Source of the DNA: Azospirillum canadense
Lineage (GTDB): Bacteria > Pseudomonadota > Alphaproteobacteria > Azospirillales > Azospirillaceae
Direction of reading: 5' to 3'
Assembly: GCF_025961225.1 (NCBI RefSeq)
Contig: NZ_JAOQNG010000001.1
Coordinates: 2,034,501 to 2,098,500, forward strand
DNA length: 64,000 nt
The notes beneath the pieces are model-generated. The model was not told where the DNA came from, did no database searches, and worked only from the letters and a program-made list of their open reading frames with translations. Shown piece by piece: positions 8,574 through 17,645 of this stretch. A program made the translations under genes and the position numbers. The stretch's first letter is position 1. Each line of letters starts with the position of its first letter.

Positions 8574-9143
8574 CAATGAAAACCATGGCCAAAGGCGTTT
8601 TCGTTTGTCTCCGCCCACCCGTCTTTTTGATTTTTGGAAATCACGGATTTTCTTGATTTCTATCGAAAATGACAACCACAAGATGAGATAAAATCATACA
8701 CAGAAAACCTTAAGATTAAATAGCGTTCATGTCTTTTTCCGGTCGCATTATTGCGTCTCTCTCGAAAGTAAATTTTTGGTTAATCGTCCTGGTGCGTCAA
8801 AACATCTTCACGATGATCGTCTTCAGCCCCACGGTAATTTCCGACGATGGGGACGTCAACAATCCACAAAGGATATTCATTCGCAATATGCTTGATCGGA
8901 CGCAAAGAATTGTTCGATCACAAACATGATAATCTTTGACCATCCGGATCGCAAAAATCGCGAACCAGAGCAAGTTCAAGGAATTTTGCGGAAAATTGAA
9001 CGATCCGGAGCAACAGGTCCGGCGGCGTTCGACAACGCTTGATCCTGGACCATGCGGCTATTGGTCTCATGCGACCACCTCATCCGGCCGCCGCCCGAAG
9101 CACTGAATGTCTGTCGCGACCGGGTCCGCTCAGACAGCCGGCG
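8574..9143. other. AT-rich intergenic region upstream of the unknown 533-residue gene
   Basis: About 570 bp, much richer in A and T than the surroundings, especially 8580-8980. It presumably contains the promoter of the leftward gene at 8573. I see a loose dyad (tgatcg near 8893 and cgatca near 8920) but no convincing operator, RNA gene or coding frame; short frames here have no ribosome-binding site and low-complexity products. Confidence 0.6.
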
Positions 9144-9264
9144 CATGAAAAGTTTCATGATCGGCCGGCCGTATGCCCCTTTCGCACATGGCTGCGCCAT
9201 GTGCTGTCGGGTTTGAACCGAAGGCGTTTGATGGAAGCCGTCGAACTCCTTCGGTTCAAACCCG
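9144..9264. repeat. Cluster of four palindromes downstream of the GNAT gene
   Basis: Within 121 bp lie: catgaaa-ag-tttcatg (9144-9159); the 10-base palindrome cggccggccg (9162-9171); gcacatggc-tgc-gccatgtgc (9184-9204, nine perfect pairs); and a 17-bp inverted repeat with arms cgggtttgaaccgaagg (9208-9224) and ccttcggttcaaacccg (9248-9264). The right arm of the last contains the stop codon of the GNAT gene, so it is well placed to terminate that leftward transcript. The density is far above what a single terminator needs. Confidence 0.8.
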
Positions 9265-9846
9265 CCGCCGAAGCAGCAGGCTTCCACCCCGGTGCGGCAA
9301 ACGTTCGTGCCAGGGGACATCGGCGCGGGCGACCTCTTCGAAGCCTTCTGCGGCGTAGAGCCGCTGCGCCTCCGTGTTGTCGGCCCAGACATGCAGGGTG
9401 ACGCGGTCGAACCCGCCGGTCCGCGCCCGCTTGTAAACCCAGGCGAGCAGACTGCGGGCGATGCCTCGGCGGCGCCAGTCCGGATCGACCGCCAGGGCCG
9501 ACAGGAAATAGCTGCCCCAGTCCTGGGTCCGGCTGAAATCGGCCATGTGGGCGAGCCGGTCCGGCGGCAGGCCGGTGTAGTCCTGCGCCCTCATCCAGTC
9601 CACCGGGTAGGCGTGGGCAACCCCCACGATCCGCCCATCGGCCTCCGCCACGCCGGAATGACGGTGCGAGAAGGAGCCGGACGATCCCGCCAGCCCCGGC
9701 ACCAGCATCTCCGCCGCCGTCAGGCCGGGCACCAAGCCGTCCAGCAGGAATTCGTAGACACCGCCGCCGGCCATGTCGATCAGCCGCGCCATCTCCGGCG
9801 CGTCGTCGGCCATGGCCGGGCGGATGATCCGATCCGAGTGATCCAT
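9256..9846 (-). CDS. GNAT-family N-acetyltransferase
   Basis: A 196-residue acetyltransferase. The GNAT acetyl-CoA-binding motif A is YFLSALAVDPDWRRRGIARSL, with the R-x-x-G-x-A loop (RRRGIA), and motif B follows as VTLHVWADNTEAQRLYAAEGF, ending in the usual xxLYxxxGF pattern. The N-terminal part, IIRPAMADDAPEMARLIDMA, is the typical R-x-A-x-x-x-D entry. The substrate is not predictable. The ATG at 9846 stands about 220 bp from the divergent small ACT-like gene; the 3' end lies inside a 17-bp inverted repeat. Confidence 0.9.
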   Translation of the reverse strand: MDHSDRIIRPAMADDAPEMARLIDMAGGGVYEFLLDGLVPGLTAAEMLVPGLAGSSGSFSHRHSGVAEADGRIVGVAHAYPVDWMRAQDYTGLPPDRLAHMADFSRTQDWGSYFLSALAVDPDWRRRGIARSLLAWVYKRARTGGFDRVTLHVWADNTEAQRLYAAEGFEEVARADVPWHERLPHRGGSLLLRRRV

Positions 9847-10068
9847 CGCGTCTGTTCCGTCCTCGTCCCGTCGGCGTGGCGGAGAGATTGACCGCCCGCT
9901 CGTTGCGCCCTATGCTCCCCGGCATGTCTGGACGTCACCTTACCCTGGGTCTGCGAATTAGCAGCCCGGTTCTCGCCTGAGAGCCGGGGTTTTTGCTCGT
10001 CCGCTGTTTCCGACCCAACAGACAGGGGCCCAATCCACAGGCCCCCAATCCACAGGTAAGCGTGAACC

Positions 10069-10407
10069 ATGACCACCGTCATGCTGGCGGCCCCCGCCGC
10101 TGAATCCCGTCCGACCGACCCCAACCGCTGCGTCGCCTTCGCCGTGGAGGCCGATGCCGATCCCGGCACCCTGCCGCGCGTGCTGGAACTGTTCGCCAAG
10201 CGCGGCCTCGTCCCGCTGTCGCTGACGAGCCATCTGCTCGGCGACCGTCTGGCCGTGGAGGTCGAGGTCGTCGGCATGGTCCAGGCCGAATCGAACCACG
10301 TCGGCAACTGCCTGCGCCAAATCCCGATGGTGTCGCGGGTTTCGGTCATGGACCGCACCGTTCCCGCCGACCTGCCAGCCGAAGATCTGCCGGCCGCCGC
10401 GGACTGA
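10069..10407 (+). CDS. Small ACT-domain-like protein (IlvM/IlvH-like)
   Basis: A 112-residue protein. Residues about 18-95 resemble one ACT domain: CVAFAVEADADPGTLPRVLE (strand then the D-x-x-G-x-L loop), FAKRGLVPLSLTSHL, and a closing strand after QAESNHVGNCLRQIP. The resemblance is to the small regulatory subunit of acetolactate synthase, but no large subunit is nearby, so it may be an orphan amino-acid sensor or bind another partner. The tail is Ala/Asp-rich. It is convergent with pssA, with only 25 bp between stops. Confidence 0.78.
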   Translation: MTTVMLAAPAAESRPTDPNRCVAFAVEADADPGTLPRVLELFAKRGLVPLSLTSHLLGDRLAVEVEVVGMVQAESNHVGNCLRQIPMVSRVSVMDRTVPADLPAEDLPAAAD

Positions 10408-10432
10408 GCGGCAGCCAACAGAGCCACTGTGG

Positions 10433-11368
10433 TCAGTCGGTCGTCGTCTTCGCCTCGGGCGAGGACGCGGCCGGGCCGGGGCGGAGCGCGTCAGCCTCCG
10501 CGGCGTCGGCCCCCGCGCCTTCGGCGACGACCGGTTCCTCGACCGCCTGCATCATCTGGGCGGCACGCTGCAGCTTGCGGAACTGGGCGATCGAGAAGGG
10601 CAGGCTCGCCATATAGACCAGCCCGACGAAGGCCAGCGTCCACCAGGGCTGGCTGACCAGCGAGGCGGCGAGCAGCCCGACCCCGACCAGCGCCGGCACC
10701 ACATAGTGGGTCGGCACCCGCATGCCCTTGCCGGAGAAGGTCGGCAGCGTGCTGACCATCAGTCCGCCGACGAGCAGGGTCCAGGGCACGACGATGGCCG
10801 GATGGCCGGCGACCGCCGGACCGGCCTCGAACCCGATGACCATGGGCAGCACCGCCAGCCCGGCGCCCGCCGGGGCGGGGACGCCGGTGAAGTAGTTGAA
10901 GGCCCAGGGCGGCAGGTCCACATCGCCCAGCCGCGAGTTGAAGCGCGCCAGCCGCAGCGCCGCGCACACGGCGTAGGCCATGGCCGCGATCCAGCCCAGG
11001 CTGCCCGCTCCGTTCAGCGCCCACAGGTACATCATGAAGGCCGGGGCGACGCCAAAGCTGATGACGTCGGACAGGCTGTCCAACTCCGCCCCGAACTTGC
11101 TTTGCCCGTTCAGCAGGCGGGCGATGCGGCCGTCCAGCGCGTCGAAGACCGCGGCGATGACGATGCACATCACCGCCTGCTCCCACCGCTCGTGCATGGC
11201 GAAGCGGATGGCGGTCAGGCCGGAGCACAGCGCCAGCACCGTCAGGACGTTCGGCAGCAGGTGGTTGATCGACAACCCCTTCAGCCGCGGGTGGGGCCGC
11301 CGGGCGCGGCGCTTGCGGAAAACGCCCGGCTTGAAGACCGGCTGCTTGAAGACGGGCGGCCGTTTCAT
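10433..11368 (-). CDS. pssA: CDP-diacylglycerol--serine O-phosphatidyltransferase
   Basis: Integral membrane enzyme that joins CDP-diacylglycerol and serine to give phosphatidylserine. The 311-residue protein carries the CDP-alcohol phosphotransferase motif as [11 protein letters not shown], then [14 protein letters not shown], giving the D-G-x2-A-R-x8-G-x3-D-x3-D arrangement. It has several hydrophobic helices, a basic N terminus and a long Ala/Glu-rich C-terminal tail. The ATG at 11368 overlaps the psd stop as ATGA. Together psd and pssA make phosphatidylethanolamine, the main zwitterionic lipid of these bacteria and precursor of phosphatidylcholine. Confidence 0.95.
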   Translation of the reverse strand: MKRPPVFKQPVFKPGVFRKRRARRPHPRLKGLSINHLLPNVLTVLALCSGLTAIRFAMHERWEQAVMCIVIAAVFDALDGRIARLLNGQSKFGAELDSLSDVISFGVAPAFMMYLWALNGAGSLGWIAAMAYAVCAALRLARFNSRLGDVDLPPWAFNYFTGVPAPAGAGLAVLPMVIGFEAGPAVAGHPAIVVPWTLLVGGLMVSTLPTFSGKGMRVPTHYVVPALVGVGLLAASLVSQPWWTLAFVGLVYMASLPFSIAQFRKLQRAAQMMQAVEEPVVAEGAGADAAEADALRPGPAASSPEAKTTTD

Positions 11369-12102
11369 CGGCGCACATCCCCCTGTCGTTGCGGCTCGTC
11401 GGAAGTCAGGTCGGCCAGGATCGTCTCGCCGCCGATGGCCGTCTGCCCGACGCAGACCAGCGGCATCACGCCGTCCGGAAGGTAGACATCGGTGCGGCTG
11501 CCGAAGCGGATCAGGCCGAAGCGCTCACCCGCCTTCACCTCCTGCCCGGCCTTCACCCAGTAGAGGATGCGGCGCGCGACAAGGCCGGCGATCTGCACGT
11601 AGGCGATCTCCCGCCCGTCCGGCAGGCGGTGGCGGAAGGCGGCGCGCTCGTTCTCCTCGCTGGCCTTGTCCAGGGCGGCGTTGACGAATGTCCCCTTGTG
11701 GTACTCCGCCGCCACCACCGTGCCGTCGGCCGGCACGCGGTTGACGTGGACGTTGAAGACGTTGAGGAAGATGCTGACGCGGGTGCGCGGCTGGTCGCCC
11801 ATGCCGAGTTCCGGCGGCGGGACGGCCTGCACGATCATCGTGACGCGGCCGTCGGCCGGGCTGACCAGCAGGCCGGGGCGTGTCGGCGTCACGCGGTCGG
11901 GGTCGCGGAAGAAATACGCGCACCACAGGGTCAGCACGAGCCCCAGCCAGCCGAGCGGCGCTGCCACCGCAAGCCCGAGGATCAGGGAAACCACGGCGAA
12001 AGCGGCGATGAAGGGCCAGCCGGCGCGGTGGATGGGGACGACTACGGTATCGATGGCGGACATCGCCGGAACTTTACCCTCGGATCGTTTGGAGCGGCGC
12101 AT
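11365..12102 (-). CDS. psd: Phosphatidylserine decarboxylase
   Basis: Converts phosphatidylserine to phosphatidylethanolamine at the inner membrane. This is the short (245-residue) form common in alphaproteobacteria. A hydrophobic N-terminal stretch ([19 protein letters not shown]) anchors it; [13 protein letters not shown] is the conserved His-containing block, and [10 protein letters not shown] near the C terminus holds the Gly-Ser cleavage site where self-processing makes the pyruvoyl cofactor. I chose the ATG at 12102 because a GGAGG lies nine bases upstream; the next ATG at 12063 has no such site. It is first in the psd-pssA operon. Confidence 0.95.
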   Translation of the reverse strand: MRRSKRSEGKVPAMSAIDTVVVPIHRAGWPFIAAFAVVSLILGLAVAAPLGWLGLVLTLWCAYFFRDPDRVTPTRPGLLVSPADGRVTMIVQAVPPPELGMGDQPRTRVSIFLNVFNVHVNRVPADGTVVAAEYHKGTFVNAALDKASEENERAAFRHRLPDGREIAYVQIAGLVARRILYWVKAGQEVKAGERFGLIRFGSRTDVYLPDGVMPLVCVGQTAIGGETILADLTSDEPQRQGDVRR

Positions 12103-12188
12103 TCTAGACGCCCTCCCCCGCCCTTTACAGAATTTTAGCAGGCGAGGCGGAGACTCAGGACGTCAACCACAGGAATGAGCGAGCCCCC

Positions 12189-12653
12189 GTGTCCGTTCCC
12201 GCCGCCCGCCTTCAGGCCATGCCGTCGCTCGCGGAGGTCGCGCAGACGGCCCTGCCCTTCAGCCCCGGCTCCATCAGCATGACGCCGGAAGGCGTGCTGG
12301 GCATCGCCAAGCCGCCGCGCCCGGCCCGCCTGCACTTTGTGGCGGAGGGGCTGCCCTTCAGCATCGCCGTCAGCTTCGACGGGGAGAAATCCTGCTCGCA
12401 GGTCTGGGCGGAGGTGGGGCACATCCCCTACACGGCGCAGTCCCCCGAACGCCGACGCCATCTGCTGGCCGTTCTGCGCGCCATCGAGAACCTGCAGCAC
12501 GTGGCCTTCGTGGTCCAGGAAGGGCAGAAGATCCTGCTGTTTTCGGAAAAGACGTTCGACGGGCAAGCGTCGCCGGAGGATCTGATCCACCAGACCGTTC
12601 TCGCCGTGCAGGAGGCCCGCCCGTTCCTAAAGCTGCTGGGGCCCTATCTCTGA
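12189..12653 (+). CDS. Hypothetical protein, possibly YbjN / secretion-chaperone fold
   Basis: A 154-residue acidic soluble protein with a GTG start at 12189. It runs from MSVPAARLQAMPSLAEVAQT through GLPFSIAVSFDGEKSCSQVW to a C-terminal helix LAVQEARPFLKLLGPYL. The alpha-beta pattern of alternating strands with a long last helix resembles YbjN and type III chaperone-like proteins, but no diagnostic motif is visible and the assignment is tentative. It is divergent from psd (86 bp) and convergent with the LysM gene (12 bp between stops). Confidence 0.7.
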   Translation: MSVPAARLQAMPSLAEVAQTALPFSPGSISMTPEGVLGIAKPPRPARLHFVAEGLPFSIAVSFDGEKSCSQVWAEVGHIPYTAQSPERRRHLLAVLRAIENLQHVAFVVQEGQKILLFSEKTFDGQASPEDLIHQTVLAVQEARPFLKLLGPYL

Positions 12654-12665
12654 GCCGCAGGCCGT

Positions 12666-13736
12666 TCAGTTCGACACGGGAAGCGCGAAGATCTGGCCGG
12701 GGTAGATCAGGTCCGGATCGCGGATCCGGTTGCGGTTGGCTTCGTAGATCAGCGTGAACTGGACGCCGTGCCCGTAGGTGGCGCGGGCGATGCGCCACAG
12801 GCTGTTGCCGGGCTGAACCACCATCGACCGACCATCCGGCAGGTTGGCAGGGACTTCCGACACCTGCACGGGAAGCTCGACTCGGGCGGTCACCTTTCCC
12901 GAGTCGGTCACCTGGTCGGCGCGCAGGGTGTAGACACCGGGGTTGACCGGACGGTCGGGGCTGAGGCGCCAATGCCCGTCCGGGTCAGTGGCCGCCCGGC
13001 CGACCAGCAGGTTGTCGAGGTAGAGCTGAACGGCGCTTCCCGGCTGCGCCCGGCCGCCCATGGCGACGTGCCCCGCGGCGTCGTAGTCCATGCTTTCGAC
13101 CGACACGCCGCCGGGCGGAACCGGAGGGGACACCGACAGGCCGCGCGTTGCGGGCACGTCCGACTTCGGCACCTGGAGAACGGTGCTCGGCCCCACGCCG
13201 TCGCGCGGCACGGCAACGGCCAGCGGACCAGCCAACGGACCATTGGGCTGGTCGGAGGAGGCGCCGCCGGGCGCCGGTGGCGGGTCCGGAACCATGACGA
13301 CCACCACCTTGTCCGCCGGAGTCGGGTCGGCCTTGCCGGGCGCCTTTTCCGTGAGGCTCAACTCGCGCGATCCGGGCGACAGCGGCTGGTCCGGCAGAAG
13401 CACCCATTCGCCCCGCCCGTCGGCGGTGGCCGACCCGAGCGCCTTCTCCCCGTCGCGCACGACCACCGAGGAGCCCGGCGTGGCCCGGCCGGCGATGACC
13501 GTCGCGCCGTCGGGCGCCACGCGCACGATGTCGAAGCGCGGCCCGGCCGGCGTTGCTGCTTTCTGGTCGGCGGGCTTTACCTCGGCTGGCTTGGCGGGGA
13601 CCGGAACGGTGCCCAGGGCCACCGGCGTTCCGGTGTTGCCGCCGATTGGTGACGCGGGAGGGGTCAACGACACGTAGGCGGCCGCCCCGACGGCCAGCAC
13701 CGTCGCGACACCGCCGATCAAGAGGGCCTGGTTCAC
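12666..13736 (-). CDS. LysM-domain envelope protein with Ig-like repeats
   Basis: A 356-residue protein with one N-terminal membrane segment or uncleaved signal (LLIGGVATVLAVGAAAYVSL), a Pro/Ala/Lys-rich linker, two bacterial Ig-like modules and a C-terminal LysM domain. The Ig-like modules share ATVIAGRATPGSSVVVRDGE and HVAMGGRAQPGSAVQLYLDN with following G-x-W (GEWVLLPD, GHWRLSPD). The LysM is VVQPGNSLWRIARATYG ending YPGQIFALPVSN, expected to bind peptidoglycan. A periplasmic or envelope-bound structural role is likely. This domain order is common in alphaproteobacteria; the specific function is unknown. Confidence 0.9.
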   Translation of the reverse strand: MNQALLIGGVATVLAVGAAAYVSLTPPASPIGGNTGTPVALGTVPVPAKPAEVKPADQKAATPAGPRFDIVRVAPDGATVIAGRATPGSSVVVRDGEKALGSATADGRGEWVLLPDQPLSPGSRELSLTEKAPGKADPTPADKVVVVMVPDPPPAPGGASSDQPNGPLAGPLAVAVPRDGVGPSTVLQVPKSDVPATRGLSVSPPVPPGGVSVESMDYDAAGHVAMGGRAQPGSAVQLYLDNLLVGRAATDPDGHWRLSPDRPVNPGVYTLRADQVTDSGKVTARVELPVQVSEVPANLPDGRSMVVQPGNSLWRIARATYGHGVQFTLIYEANRNRIRDPDLIYPGQIFALPVSN

Positions 13737-13911
13737 CGGATCACCGCTGCGTCATCGCCGGCCCGATCGCCGACGAATCATACGATAGCAGAACAAATCA
13801 CACAAAAAGAACACCGCCGATGGATCCGGACGGTACCCGCAAGGTCGATCAGCACCGCCTTCGCGCCCACTTGGCGCGCCCATTCGGGGTCCAAACTGGA
13901 GGCAGTTCCGG

Positions 13912-14814
13912 TCAGGGCGGCGGGCCGATCGGCGGCAACGATTGCAGGTAGCCGGCGACGGCAGCGCGGTCGTCCGCCGTCAGCTTCGAGGTGGAGTTCC
14001 GCACCACCTCCGCCATCGCGTTGCCGACGACGTCGCCTTCGGGTGTCAGCCCCGTTTCCAGCAGCAGGGTGATGTCGCCGGGAGTCCAGCCGCCGATGCC
14101 GAACCGAGGCTGCGGCGTGATGTTGGGCACCTTGTCGCCGTTCGGCCCCTTGGGGTTGCCAGCGAGATAACGGTCGGCCTCCGTCCCGCCGAAAGTGGTC
14201 CGCGGCGTGTGGCATTCCCCGCAATGGCCGAGCGCGTCGACCACGTAACGCCCGCGGTTCCAGTCCGGCGGCTTCGCCGGATCGTCGGGGCGCGGCCCGC
14301 GGTTGTCGAAGTACAGCCACTGCCAGCCGGCCAGCAGGAACCGCCAGGAGAAGGGCATCGACAGGTCATGCGGCCGATTCGCGGCCGCGACCGGCTCCCG
14401 CGAGAACAGATAGGCCTTGAGATCCAGCAGGTCGCGGTCGGTCATCCGCGTGTAGCTGGGGTATGGGAAAGCCGGGTACAGGTAGGAGCCGTCCGGCGCC
14501 CGGCCCTCGCGGAAGGCGCGGATGAAGTCCGCGTCCGACCAGCGGCCGATCCCGTGCTCCGGGTCCGGCGTGATGTTCGGCGGGTAGAAGGTGCCGAAGG
14601 GAGTGGCGAGCGCCCTCCCCCCGGCCAGCGGCTTGCCGCCGCCCTTCTCGTCGGTGTGGCAGCCGAGGCAGCCCGCGGCGTTGAACAGGTACTCGCCGCG
14701 CTTCACCGCGTCCGCGTCGGCCGCCCGTGCGTCCGCACCGGGCAGGCCTGCGGCGGCGGCCAGCGCCACCGCGGCGACCATGACGACGGCTGTTGCGGAG
14801 GCCCGAAGGGACAT
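13912..14814 (-). CDS. Diheme cytochrome c
   Basis: A 300-residue exported c-type cytochrome. After a signal peptide (hydrophobic AVVMVAAVALAAAAGLPG, cleaved near ARAAD) there are two heme-binding sites, CLGCH at residues 49-53 and CGECH at 198-202, each starting a cytochrome c domain; FYPPNITPDPEHGIGRW and KVPNITPQPRFGIGGW are matched segments that probably supply axial Met or structural contacts. This resembles the diheme subunits of periplasmic dehydrogenases, but no dehydrogenase is adjacent. Its ATG shares a base with the stop of the cytochrome c' gene (TGATG), so the two cytochromes are made together, probably as a periplasmic electron-transfer pair. Confidence 0.93.
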   Translation of the reverse strand: MSLRASATAVVMVAAVALAAAAGLPGADARAADADAVKRGEYLFNAAGCLGCHTDEKGGGKPLAGGRALATPFGTFYPPNITPDPEHGIGRWSDADFIRAFREGRAPDGSYLYPAFPYPSYTRMTDRDLLDLKAYLFSREPVAAANRPHDLSMPFSWRFLLAGWQWLYFDNRGPRPDDPAKPPDWNRGRYVVDALGHCGECHTPRTTFGGTEADRYLAGNPKGPNGDKVPNITPQPRFGIGGWTPGDITLLLETGLTPEGDVVGNAMAEVVRNSTSKLTADDRAAVAGYLQSLPPIGPPP

Positions 14815-15299
14815 CACTGCTTCTTCTGGCGGAAGTCTTCGTGGCAGTTGGCGCAGGCCTTGGAGACGCCCTGCATGGCCTGGGCGATCTGCGCGCGGTC
14901 GCCGGCGTTGGCGGCCTCGGTCAGCTTGGCGGTCGCCGGCTTCAGGCCGTTCCAGTACTCCACCGCCTTCGGCCAGTTCTGCCACAGCTCCGGCTTGGCG
15001 TGGCTGTCGGCGGTGCCGATCGCGGTGCCCTGGGGGAAGACCATGGCGGGGTCCTTGGACGACGCTTCGGTGATGGCGGCCACCGCGGCCTGGACGTCGG
15101 CGGCGGACCCGGCCTCGCCCTTCACGAACTTGGCGATGGTCTGCATCCCGCCACCCATGCTCTTCATCGTCTGCTCACGCTGCTTCACCAAGGCCGCCGG
15201 ATCGGCGTCGGTCGCGGCCGCGCCCAGCCCGCCGAAGCCAAGATACAGGAACGTGGCAACCGAACCGGCCGCCAGAGCGTTGATCACGCGCGAGTCCAT
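14814..15299 (-). CDS. Cytochrome c' (class II c-type cytochrome)
   Basis: A 161-residue periplasmic four-helix-bundle cytochrome. The N terminus is a signal sequence (MDSRVINALAAGSVATFLYL) and the single heme site CANCH sits at residues 149-153, ten residues from the C terminus, as in class II cytochromes. Cytochromes c' bind NO and related ligands and protect against nitrosative stress in denitrifiers. The first gene of a two-gene operon with the diheme cytochrome; divergent from the LOG-family gene with 160 bp between them. Confidence 0.92.
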   Translation of the reverse strand: MDSRVINALAAGSVATFLYLGFGGLGAAATDADPAALVKQREQTMKSMGGGMQTIAKFVKGEAGSAADVQAAVAAITEASSKDPAMVFPQGTAIGTADSHAKPELWQNWPKAVEYWNGLKPATAKLTEAANAGDRAQIAQAMQGVSKACANCHEDFRQKKQ

Positions 15300-15459
15300 A
15301 TGGTCCCTCCCGATGGATGATGCCTCACGTCCAGGTAGACGCTGGGGGCGGGGATGTTATTCCCTTGTCCCAGCAGTGCCCGGGCAACAAAAATTTCGCC
15401 AGCCACGGAAACGAGAGCTCAACCAAAGCGGAAGCCCAATTCATACAAAGGGGTATGCG

Positions 15460-16044
15460 ATGAAGACCCTGACGTCCGTTTGCGTCTACTGCGGCTCCTC
15501 CAGCCGGGTCGCCGATGTGTACAAGGACGCCGCGCACAGCTTGGGCGAGGGGCTGGCCCGCCACGGCATCCAGCTGGTCTACGGCGGCGGGCGGGTCGGG
15601 CTGATGGGCATCGTCGCGGACGCCGCCCTGGCGTCCGGCGGCTCCGTCGTCGGCATCATCCCGGAGCACATCCAGTCCGCGGAGGTCGAGCATACCGGCC
15701 TGACGGAACTGGTCGTCGTGGACAGCATGCACACGCGCAAGCGCATGATGGTGGACCGCTCCGACGCCTTCGTGGTGTTGCCAGGGGGCTTCGGCACGCT
15801 GGACGAAAGCTTCGAGATCCTGACCTGGAAGCAGCTGCGACTGCACGACAAGCCGGTGGTCATCGTGGACGTGGACGGCTACTGGCGCCCGCTGCTCGGG
15901 CTGGTCGACCACATGATCGCGCAGGGCTTCGCGCACAGCGGCCACAGGGCCCTGTTCACCGTGGTGGATGAGGTGGACGACGTTTTCAACGCATTGGCGC
16001 ATGAACCGGAGCCGTCCCTGAAGATCCGGTCACAAAAACTCTGA
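15460..16044 (+). CDS. LOG-family protein (cytokinin riboside 5'-monophosphate phosphoribohydrolase-like)
   Basis: A 194-residue cytosolic protein of the LOG / TIGR00730 family, which hydrolyses nucleoside 5'-monophosphates to free base and ribose 5-phosphate. The signature PGGFGTLDE, preceded by MHTRKRMM with the catalytic Arg, is intact; VYGGGRVGLMG forms the nucleotide loop. The family was once annotated lysine decarboxylase, for which there is no support here. In plant-associated bacteria it can release active cytokinin bases, which is of interest if this is Azospirillum, but housekeeping nucleotide salvage is equally possible. ATG at 15460 is preceded by AAAGGGG. Confidence 0.92.
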   Translation: MKTLTSVCVYCGSSSRVADVYKDAAHSLGEGLARHGIQLVYGGGRVGLMGIVADAALASGGSVVGIIPEHIQSAEVEHTGLTELVVVDSMHTRKRMMVDRSDAFVVLPGGFGTLDESFEILTWKQLRLHDKPVVIVDVDGYWRPLLGLVDHMIAQGFAHSGHRALFTVVDEVDDVFNALAHEPEPSLKIRSQKL

Positions 16045-16285
16045 AAACGGGCAAGTGGTAAGACCAGATCCGGCCGTCCGTGTCACTTTCCCTGCGACAT
16101 AGGGTGATTTCGTCTCCTCGGGTCCTTTCTTTCGGCGGTGGCCCGGTGCTATATAACCGCGATCCGTTTCCGTCCGGGGAGTCGGGATCCCGCCCCAGGC
16201 GGTAACCCGACCAACGCGCACCGGTCCGCGCGTCCGGCGTCCAAGGAAAAGACAACCCCTACCCGTTCGGGGAGAACTCGCACCC

Positions 16286-17509
16286 ATGACGAAGATTAAG
16301 GTAGCCAATCCGGTCGTCGAACTCGACGGCGACGAGATGACGCGCATCATCTGGCAGTTCATCAAAGACAAGCTGATCCTGCCGTACCTGGACATCGACC
16401 TGAAGTACTACGACCTGGGCATTGAGAACCGCGACAAGACGGACGACAAGGTCACGGTCGAATCCGCCAACGCGATCAAGCAGTACGGTGTCGGCGTCAA
16501 GTGCGCGACCATCACCCCGGACGAGGCGCGGGTGAAGGAGTTCAACCTCAAGAGGATGTGGAAGTCGCCGAACGGCACGATCCGCAACATTCTTGGCGGC
16601 ACCGTCTTCCGCGAGCCCATCGTCTGCTCGAACGTTCCGCGCTACGTGCCGGGCTGGACCAAGCCGATCATCATCGGCCGCCACGCCTTCGGCGACCAGT
16701 ACAAGGCCACGGACTTCGTCGTTCCGGGCAAGGGCAAGCTCACGATCAAGTGGGTGCCGGAAGGCGGCGGCGAGGCGATCGAGCACGAGGTCTTCGACTT
16801 CCCGGGCGGCGGCGTCGCCATGGGCATGTACAACCTGGATGAGTCGATCGAGGGCTTCGCCCACTCCAGCTTCATGTACGGCCTGGAGCGCGGTTACCCG
16901 GTCTACCTGTCGACGAAGAACACGATCCTGAAGGCCTATGACGGCCGCTTCAAGGACATCTTCCAGAAGGTCTTCGAGGAGCACTACGCCGCCCAGTTCA
17001 AGGCGAAGGGCCTCGTCTACGAGCACCGCCTGATCGACGACATGGTCGCCTCGGCCCTGAAGTGGGAAGGCGGCTTCGTGTGGGCCTGCAAGAACTACGA
17101 CGGCGACGTGGAGTCGGACGTCGTGGCGCAGGGCTTCGGCTCGCTGGGCCTGATGACCTCGGTGCTGATCACGCCGGACGGCAAGACCGTGGAGGCCGAG
17201 GCCGCCCACGGCACGGTGACCCGCCACTACCGCGAGCACCAGAAGGGCAAGGAGACGTCGACCAACCCGATCGCATCGATCTACGCCTGGACCCAGGGCC
17301 TGTCCTACCGCGGCAAGTTCGACAACACCCCGGACGTCGTGAAGTTCGCCGAGACGCTGGAGCGCGTCTGCGTCGAGACCGTCGAGAGCGGCTTCATGAC
17401 CAAGGACCTCGCCATCCTCATCGGTCCGGAGCAGCCCTGGCTGACGACCAAGCAGTTCCTCGACAAGCTGGACGAGAACCTGCAGAAGAAGATGGCTGCC
17501 TGGGCGTAA
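16286..17509 (+). CDS. icd: NADP-dependent isocitrate dehydrogenase
   Basis: Oxidatively decarboxylates isocitrate to 2-oxoglutarate in the TCA cycle, reducing NADP. The 407-residue protein belongs to the eukaryote-like dimeric subfamily (IDH type II), seen in [20 protein letters not shown], the phosphate-binding [19 protein letters not shown], and the NADP-binding [19 protein letters not shown]. It has its own promoter region of about 240 bp and ends at an intrinsic terminator. A second, unrelated-subfamily isocitrate dehydrogenase lies 3.4 kb downstream on the other strand. Confidence 0.97.
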   Translation: MTKIKVANPVVELDGDEMTRIIWQFIKDKLILPYLDIDLKYYDLGIENRDKTDDKVTVESANAIKQYGVGVKCATITPDEARVKEFNLKRMWKSPNGTIRNILGGTVFREPIVCSNVPRYVPGWTKPIIIGRHAFGDQYKATDFVVPGKGKLTIKWVPEGGGEAIEHEVFDFPGGGVAMGMYNLDESIEGFAHSSFMYGLERGYPVYLSTKNTILKAYDGRFKDIFQKVFEEHYAAQFKAKGLVYEHRLIDDMVASALKWEGGFVWACKNYDGDVESDVVAQGFGSLGLMTSVLITPDGKTVEAEAAHGTVTRHYREHQKGKETSTNPIASIYAWTQGLSYRGKFDNTPDVVKFAETLERVCVETVESGFMTKDLAILIGPEQPWLTTKQFLDKLDENLQKKMAAWA

Positions 17510-17571
17510 CATTTCGTCCGGTGCGACTCCTCGTCCCGGTCAAACGGGATGGTGTGTCGATGTAAGATTGC

Positions 17572-17602
17572 GGCGGGGGGCCTCGGCTTCCCGCCTTTTT
17601 CT
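17572..17602 (+). terminator. Intrinsic terminator of icd
   Basis: GGCGGG (17572-17577) pairs with CCCGCC (17590-17595); G-T pairs and one G-C extend the stem to about nine pairs. It is followed by TTTTTCTT. It lies 60 bp after the icd stop. Confidence 0.8.
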
Positions 17603-17645
17603 TGCGCAAAGCGCACCCGCATCGAACAGGAGTCGGGACGACCCG

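Noticed and set aside
8729..8929. 66-codon frame in AT-rich DNA
   Set aside because: No ribosome-binding site, composition follows the AT-rich region, no family resemblance.
9253..9263. GGTTCAAACCC, resembling a tRNA T-arm
   Set aside because: It is one arm of a 17-bp inverted repeat and no acceptor, D or anticodon arms surround it.
13737..13911. Possible gene remnant between the LysM and diheme cytochrome genes
   Set aside because: A short coding-like stretch is visible on the minus strand but too short and without recognisable similarity.
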